A DNA stretch of 64,000 nucleotides from NCBI GenBank assembly GCA_026874595.1, contig CM049317.1, positions 78,197,415-78,261,414 of the forward strand, written 5' to 3'. This document shows positions 58,501-64,000 of the stretch, piece by piece. The notes under the pieces are model-generated. The model saw only the letters and a list, made by a program, of their open reading frames with translations, did no database searches and was not told the origin of the DNA. Within the stretch, counting starts at the first letter, position 1; every line of letters begins with the position of its first letter. The DNA is from Sipunculus nudus (Eukaryota; Annelida; Sipuncula; Golfingiida; Sipunculidae). The position numbers and the translations under genes are program-made.

Positions 58501-58800
58501 ACTCCCTCTGGCGGCAGTCTTGGCAACTTTTAAGGTAGCAAATAGCTGCTATTTGCGCTTGCGATTCATGGGGGCCTCTTCGCTGGCCGCTCTCATATCA
58601 ACTCCCCCTGGCGGCAGTCTTGACAATTTTTAAGGTAGCAAATAGCTGCTATTTGCGCTTGCGACTCATGGGGGCCTCTCTGTCTGGCCGCTCTCTGTCC
58701 ACTCCCCCTGGCGGCAGTCTTGGCAACTGTTAAGGTAGCAAATAGCTGCTATTTGCGTGTGCGATTCATGGGGCCCCAGTGGCTGGCCGCTCTCATTTCA
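55586..58800. repeat. Gypsy leader array 2: about 99-bp units with GCAAATAGCTGCTATTTGC
   Basis: Some 32 units. Each holds the perfect palindrome GCAAATAGC-T-GCTATTTGC preceded by GGTA and followed by GCGCTTGCGA, then CTCATGGGGGCC, a GGCCGCTCTCATATC-type stretch, ACTCCCCCTGGCGGCAGTC and TTGGCAACT. Unit variants recur in sets of four: the GGCCCCCTCTGGCCGCTGTC unit starts sets near 56980, 57375 and 58374, a higher-order repeat of about 395 bp. Confidence 0.93.
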
Positions 58801-60300
58801 CTCCCCTTGCCGGCAACCTTAACATTAATGCGATGCTTCTATAAATTTTATCCCCTCCCAATTTTTTGTAGGGTACTACAGGCTGCCAAAGCTTCCAGCA
58901 ACCCCCCCCCCCCCGGCACTAATGAGAAACTGCCTGCGAAAAATCGAAAAGTCCCATAAGCTTAACTACAGGCCGCTACCGAAAACCGACAGTTCCCGCC
59001 TATCTCCTGCCATGGCATAGTACCGACGAAACATTCTGCATCCGGCCTAGTCGGACCATGTCGAAATAAACCGCTATCTCGGCAAGCGCCTGCTACGACG
59101 CCTGGTGGCTCCATCTCCAACTCGCCTCTATGCCGGTGTTCCCCATAAGAGATTATAGCAGACCCACTGCGACTACAAACGGCCTCGTCTATTGTGTACA
59201 TCGATTCGCCATCGAGTGTCAGACGAGCCACCCTGGGAGTGTCGAACGTGAGAATTCTGTTCTCTGTAACAGGCGATCCCCGGGGGCGCACCACCGTTTC
59301 AAGTCCGGGCCCGGAGCGTTCGATCTGGCGTGCTGCCTCCATATTGGTCTCAGCAATGCGTGAACTGATGGTCGCTGTCCAGCGAATCTGTTTTGCGCAC
59401 GTTGAATTAAGATGCCTCTCCGGCGCTCCTCTTGTCCGCAATCACAGCTGCCAGCAATCAGCGTTTTTCTTGACAAGTACACGTCGCTATTCAGCACGAG
59501 TACTTCGTCTAACGGTCTCGGTCTCAGCAAAGCGTAAACTGATGGTCGCTGCCCAGCGAATCAGTTTTGCGCTCGTTGAATTAAGACGCCTCTCCGGCGC
59601 ACCTCTTGTCCGCAATCACAGCTGCCAGCAATCAGCGTTCCTTGTAGCCTCCCTCTCAGCAACAAAATAAGAAGTGTCGCCTGAACGTCGCTACACAGCA
59701 TGTACAGACTGACACAGGCGGAAGACAGAGAGAAAAGCCAAATCTGAGAAATTATCCTCAACCTTAAACTATTGACCCTTGTTTGCAAGTGCGCGTCGCT
59801 ACAACCAGCATGCTTTAACTCGCACGTGTGTGTGTATGTGTGTGTGTGCGTGTCCCGGTAACCAGCCCTGATATAAACAACAAACAGCAAAAGCACAAAA
59901 GTATCAGTGACAGTCGCCCGAAGCTATGCCACTAATAACCAAAAAAAAAATCGGTTGATCGTCGCCACTTAGTACGATCAGTTAACGAACAAAAATTAAA
60001 AAAATAAATAAGTAAAATAAAAAAAAAACAAGCAAGCCAAATACTGTCAGGGTTTAGCCACCGTTCAGCGCTGCTGACCCCAGAAGCAGCATAAATCAGC
60101 ACACGGGCACGCGCTACCAATCGCACCTAACAACGCGACAGTCCAACGCAACCGAAACAAGCAGGAACAGATCGAAAATTATAATCGCTACGCAGCGCTA
60201 CAACGTTCAACAATAGACACCACAAGCAAAAGCAGGCTTGAATGTCGTAAGTTAGTACAGACAAGCTCGCGAACACAGACAGAAAATAGAACTAGAATAG
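58801..60300. other. Gypsy leader, middle region
   Basis: Contains a direct repeat of about 125 bp (59336-59466 and 59517-59645, TTGTCCGCAATCACAGCTGC in both), a TG microsatellite (about 59823-59850) and many TCGCTA..AGCGA-like words. A minus-strand frame of 159 codons at 58962-59441 has no recognisable domain and overlaps other frames, so I do not call it. C11 at 58903-58913. Confidence 0.55.
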
Positions 60301-61360
60301 AAACGAAAAGTACGGTACAATTGAAAATTAAAGCCGCAATTCAGCGTTATGATTTCCAATAACTACAAACACTACAGATGAAAGCAACCTGAATGCCGCT
60401 TAATAGCACAGACAAGTCCGCAGAACAAACAGACAAATTAAACAAAAGGACAATACAATCGAAAATTATAGTCGCTATACAGCGCTGCAATTTGCGAAAA
60501 CAAACACTACAACAAACGCAACTTGAATGCCGTAAATAGCGCAGACAAGTTCGCAAAACAAACAGACAGACTGAACAAAAGGACAATACAATCGAAATTT
60601 ATAGTCGCTATACAGCGGTATAATTTGCGAAAACAAACAACACTACAACAAATGCAACTTGAATGCCGCTAAATAGCGTAGACAAGTTCGCAAAACAACA
60701 GACAAATGGAACCAAAAAGGACAATACAACCGAAAATTATAGTCGCTATACAGCGATATAATTTGCGAAAACAAATAAACAAACACTACAACAAATGCAA
60801 CTTGAATGCTGCTAAATAGCGTAGACAAGTTCGCAAAACAACAGACAAATGGAACAAAAAGGACAATACAACCGAAAATTATAGTCGCTATACAGCGATA
60901 TAATTTGCGAAAACAAATAAACAAACACTACAACAAATGCAACTTGAATGCTGCTAAATAGCGTAGACAAGTTCGCAAAACAACAGACAAATTGAACAAA
61001 AAGGACAATACAACCGAAAATTATAGTCGCTATACAGCGATATAATTTGCGAAAACAAATAAACAAACACTACAACAAATGCAACTTGAATGCTGCTAAA
61101 TAGCGTAGACAAGTTCGCAAAACAACAGACAAATGGAACAAAAAGGACAATACAACCGAAAATTATAGTCGCTATACAGCGATATAATTTGCGAAAACAA
61201 ATAAACAAACACTACAACAAATGCAACTTGAATGCTGCTAAATAGCACAGACAAGTTCGCAAAACAACGTAAACACGTACACCCTCAAACAAAAGTACAA
61301 CACAATAGAAAATTATAGTCGCAATACAGCGTTACAATTTTCTGTCACACTCACATCACC
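60301..61360. repeat. Gypsy leader array 3: 142-bp units with TCGCTATACAGCGA
   Basis: TAGTCGCTATACAGCGATAT recurs at about 60601, 60740, 60881, 61023 and 61165, with diverged units at about 60330, 60467 and 61305. The four central units are almost identical, so amplification is recent. Each unit also has ACACTACAACAAATGCAACT and GACAAGTTCGCAAAACAACA. The core TCGCT-N4-AGCGA is palindromic. Minus-strand frames (MFICFRKLYRC) are repeat translations. Confidence 0.93.
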
Positions 61361-61805
61361 CATACACAAATACATTAACTGATTGTCGCTAAGCAGCGCA
61401 TAAAATGAGAGAAATTATACTCGCTATGCAGCAGTACAATTCTCTCTGAACAAAAACTATGCACGGTGAAGTATATCAGTTAAAAATTCGTTATATCACT
61501 CCTATGTCTATCTTATTGTATCCCACAAACAATAAAGATATATCAGCACGAAGATAGCAGCGGAAGCTCAACAATTAGTGAAAATCGCTGTACAGCGTTG
61601 TCACTGTGCGTTGGCTACAGCAGCTAAACTTCAGCCAACAATTACAAAACAAATCTTAAATATCCCAGAGAACATTATTAAAAGCTCCAGTGACTCTCTA
61701 AATAAAAAAAAAATGTCATGCAACCCTGCCAGTAATATCCTATGATTTGCCTTCTTTCAAACACAGGTCGCTAAATATAACAGCACCTATGCTTTTATCA
61801 GACAA
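61361..61805. other. Gypsy leader next to the primer site
   Basis: No ORF. More isolated palindromic words of the array 3 type (CGCTAAGCAGCG near 61386, CGCTGTACAGCG near 61587). A splice donor for ORF3 would be expected here or further down the leader; none stands out. Confidence 0.5.
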
Positions 61806-61823
61806 ATCCTGGTCACGGCACCA
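61806..61823 (-). promoter_or_regulatory. Primer-binding site, tRNA-His type
   Basis: The plus strand reads ATCCTGGTCACGGCACCA, which is the 3' end of an invertebrate tRNA-His including CCA; the sense strand is therefore complementary to it over 18 nt. One base separates it from the 5' LTR. Confidence 0.85.
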
Positions 61824-61824
61824 T

Positions 61825-62725
61825 TGTAACGTTTTTACCCCCTTTTTACATTAACCCGAACCCTGGCCGTTATGAATTAATCCGGGATAGGAAGTAACTA
61901 TGCGGGTTTGCTGGTCCCCGCAAAGCGTCACCTAGTCTTGTTAAATATTTAAGACCGGAAATGTCAAAAAATGCCACAGGGGGTTAATCCCTGTGTGTGG
62001 AGACTTCTCGTTGTGTTTTAACTTCCAAAATAACTAACTCCCACGTAAAACAAAACACATTTAATACAAAAATAAAGTTATACAGAGAATGATCGGACAA
62101 TCCAAACACCTAGAATCGCCCGCTTAACACAAACACATGTAAATCTTATCCACAATTAAGTCTGTATCGGCAGCATTTTAAACATTCCAAGACCTTTGTG
62201 CAGCCTCCATTACTGGCTCACACACGACAAACTTTCTATCGGTATAGTCACATAAAAAAATACAATAGCCAAAATATTCCTTCCCCCGTATCCTAGTACA
62301 ATGTTTATTTACTCTAACGTTACAGCATTAAGCTAACCCGGCAGCACAAACTGCAGCCCAGCAAAGTTAAGCCCACCTCTATCTATAAAGAAAAGGACCC
62401 CCGGTACGGCTCAGCCGTGCTCACCTCAGGATGTTCGCTGCTCGGAGTGAAGCGCATCAGCGCTCGCAACTTGTCGACTAATCGCTAAGCGAATCAGAAT
62501 CCGAGCTGGCTCCACAGCAAAGGTCATGTGCGGCCGGTAGAGTTCAAGTGCGGCCGGCCGCACCTGACCTCTGACCCAGCTGACGAAATACATTGAGCTT
62601 TTTATAGAAAAGCACTACACAACCGGAGCATTAAATAAGTCAAGTTACACCGTCAAGAACAAGGAATAATAAATAGAAAATATAGGGAAAAATATAGGTT
62701 TCAAATAAAGGCCAAACTCGTTACA
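61825..62725 (-). repeat. 5' LTR of the Gypsy element (in sense orientation)
   Basis: 901 bp, same length as the other LTR and differing at about six sites by eye. Holds the promoter that would drive the element. The duplicated CCTT follows at 62726-62729. Confidence 0.95.
62599..62606 (-). promoter_or_regulatory. TATA-like box of the Gypsy 5' LTR
   Basis: Sense TATAAAAA within CTATAAAAAGCTCAATG, about 120 nt into the LTR, leaving a U3 of about 150 nt if transcription starts some 30 nt downstream. The long remainder would be R and U5. Conserved in both LTRs. Confidence 0.5.
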
Positions 62726-62960
62726 CCTTTATATCTCGAAGGAACGAAGTCCTATTGACCCAATTTTCGGCATGGTAGGAGATTTTGGGGACATCTAACT
62801 GTATGGCGAATTTCAGATTCATAGGTCCAATGGTGTCGAAACGTGCCAGTCTTACGGACGGACATCCGGACAGACGGACGGACGGACAGACGGACGGACG
62901 ACGGAGAATGGACCACGACTATATCTCATATGACTTATAGTCAGCTGAGCTAAAAACTAT
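62726..62960. mobile_element. Element B, right portion
   Basis: Resumes at CCTTTATATCTCGAAGG, the continuation of 23316. Parallels 22625-22740 (GGCATGGTAGG.GATTTTGG.GACATCTAACTGTATG) and then adds a GGACGGACAGAC-rich stretch and the end motif TTATAGTCAGCTGAGCTAAAA. The same end motif occurs at about 34030-34050 and 39083-39103. Confidence 0.75.
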
Positions 62961-62964
62961 TCTA

Positions 62965-62967
62965 GTT

Positions 62968-63016
<49 letters not shown>
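62965..63016. repeat. (TA)n microsatellite
   Basis: Follows the right end of element B and leads straight into the acceptor of the lectin-like exon, so the intron ends in a TA tract. Confidence 0.95.
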
Positions 63017-63020
63017 TCAG

Positions 63021-63190
63021 AATGTACTGACTGCAAGGCACCTGATTGTACAAAGGTGAAAGGTCAATGTTATCACGTCAAATGTCACGACCATATGGAC
63101 TGGTACTCAGCCTTTATGAAGTGTAGAGTACAGATGACAGGCTTAGCCACTGAGATCGATAACATCGGTCTTCCGTCAGTGTTCCGATAA
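63021..63190 (+). CDS. C-type-lectin-like exon, N-terminal part of the domain
   Basis: Acceptor TATACTCAG (ending 63020), or alternatively CTGCAAG (ending 63037). The frame reads CTDCKAPDCTKVKGQCYHV, then MDWYSAFMKCRVQMTGLAT, and stops with TAA at 63188-63190. The C-Y-x-V followed by a W-Y-x-A-x-x-x-C helix and a Gly-Leu-Ala stretch is the usual beginning of a C-type lectin domain. The rest of the domain (W-[IL]-G strand, WND, last Cys) is not in this exon; the TAA may lie beyond an unrecognised donor. Cysteine-rich leading residues fit the extra disulphide of long-form lectins. Confidence 0.5.
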
Positions 63191-64000
63191 AGACTTGTGG
63201 GTGTGATGTGTAAAGGACCAATGGCTGACGGCGGAATAAAACGGTATGGTGACTGCTCTAATAAGAAATCAAAACTGATAGAAACCAGGAGAATACAAAA
63301 ACATAATAAAATGAGTATTGGGTATTTAACACAACTTTATACAGAAAATTATATAATCTGGGGTTTAAGGCAGTACTTTTACAGACAGTTATTGTAAAAT
63401 ATGACGTCGAAAGGTAAAAATAACCGTGCTGCATTACCTCTCAGATTTACACACAATTTGGGGTATACTAGCAGCATAGTATCTTTATGTCCTTAACGTA
63501 TAGGTCCTGCTGACGAATATGAACAAATAATAACACCATTTTTATATATGCCGTGTCTGCTGAAACGCCATGCCTTGTGCAGGAGTTTCTTCTTTTCAGG
63601 CTCCGCTGTTATACACTTTCATTGGCGACTTGGTAGGATATACGACTCAAAGAAATGTGCTATTCTGACATCAGACGGTGGTACGCCAAGCTGAGAAAGG
63701 GCTGGCTCTGACTCTAAACACACAGCCCTGTGTGTTAATCCTTTGACCGAAAGTGCTAAAAATCATTATATCATCTCTGTATAAGTTATATTACGTTCAT
63801 GATCCCAAGCATCACCATAAACTAGGAAACAAGCTTATGGACATAGGACTATCATAAAAAAGAATGTATGTTTTTAGCCATAAAAATTCATAATTTTGTC
63901 AAATTGAAAACACCGGGAATGAACAAAATTATAAAATTAAAATTGTATGAATTCCTGGTTCCCACTTAGGGGTACGACGATGGTTAAATGACTAATTGCA
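63191..64000. other. No supported gene
   Basis: AT-rich. A 66-codon frame at 63197-63397 has no recognisable domain. If the lectin-like gene is real this is its next intron. Confidence 0.5.

Larger units (their letters stand above)
23317..62725 (-). mobile_element. Nested Gypsy-type LTR retrotransposon, 39.4 kb including inserts
   Basis: Two 901-bp direct LTRs (23317-24217 and 61825-62725), both TGTAACG...GTTACA, bracket a minus-strand coding order of gag, protease, RT, RNase H and integrase, which defines Ty3/Gypsy. The 4-bp duplication CCTT precedes 23317 and follows 62725. A tRNA-His primer site and a polypurine tract sit where expected. By eye the LTRs differ at about six positions, so insertion was recent. 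Subtracting an 11.0-kb DNA transposon in pol and about 12.1 kb of satellite DNA in the leader leaves some 16 kb, still long for Gypsy because of the leader arrays and a third ORF. gag has one in-frame TGA and pol has two, so this copy is not autonomous. Confidence 0.93.

Noticed and set aside
58962-59441. 159-codon minus frame in the Gypsy leader as an extra gene
   Set aside because: Spans half of a direct repeat, overlaps two plus frames of similar length, and has no domain; could be a leader uORF but cannot be supported.
42600-61350. Regular repeats considered as a CRISPR array
   Set aside because: No repeat-spacer alternation; whole units are repeated, no cas genes, and the context is a eukaryotic retroelement.
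63197-63397. 66-codon plus frame after the lectin-like exon
   Set aside because: No similarity to a lectin domain and poor composition.

Overview
The window looks like a piece of a repeat-rich lophotrochozoan, most likely bivalve mollusc, nuclear genome. It is AT-rich, and I see no complete, certain host gene. It holds an unusual mix of element classes: a giant Gypsy-type LTR element primed by tRNA-His, an Academ-like DNA transposon with an XPG-type nuclease, a Penelope-like element (YRDD reverse transcriptase plus C-terminal GIY-YIG), hAT and pogo remnants, a LINE tail, foldback elements and several satellites. The species assignment is inference from this repertoire, not from a marker gene.

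Layout. 1-3.8 kb: LINE 3' fragment, low-complexity DNA, a probable solo LTR. 3.9-6.2 kb: a non-autonomous element with about 210-260 bp terminal inverted repeats between TA microsatellites. 7.2-10.8 kb: a foldback element whose long arms enclose an array of GTGGTCACA hairpins. 11-11.6 kb: two possible exons. 11.6-13.1 kb: a 38-bp satellite. 13.5-16.6 kb: two Penelope-like copies head to head. 17.9-18.4 kb: two C-type-lectin-like exons. 18.7-63.0 kb: one nest of transposons, followed by a third lectin-like exon at 63.02 kb. The lectin exons may belong to one gene whose intron of about 44.6 kb is made almost wholly of nested elements.

The nest, outermost first. Element B (18730-23316, resuming at 62726) shares its core with the element at 3.9-6.2 kb and was hit by a hAT element (18906-21012). 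Element B was then split by a minus-strand Gypsy element (23317-62725) with two 901-bp LTRs that differ at only about six sites and a 4-bp target duplication (CCTT). Its parts in sense order are: 5' LTR, tRNA-His primer site, a leader with several tandem arrays, gag with a CCHC knuckle, protease/RT/RNase H/integrase, an extra ORF encoding two C2H2 fingers and a coiled coil, polypurine tract, 3' LTR. gag has one in-frame TGA and pol has two. Its RT is split by an 11.0-kb DNA transposon (28684-39683, CGTA duplication). Its leader is split by about 12 kb of satellite-bearing DNA (about 43461-55585).

The best candidate for an exciting system is that 11-kb transposon. Five minus-strand ORF segments join through GT-AG introns in matching phase into one uninterrupted reading frame of 1,846 codons plus... 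stop included in 1,847 codons. The frame carries a transposase-like region and an XPG/FEN1-like nuclease region, in an element with matching terminal repeats and a perfect target duplication, so it may be recently active. The second candidate is the C2H2/coiled-coil ORF in the env position of the Gypsy element, and the third is that element's leader, built from tandem arrays each centred on a different palindrome.
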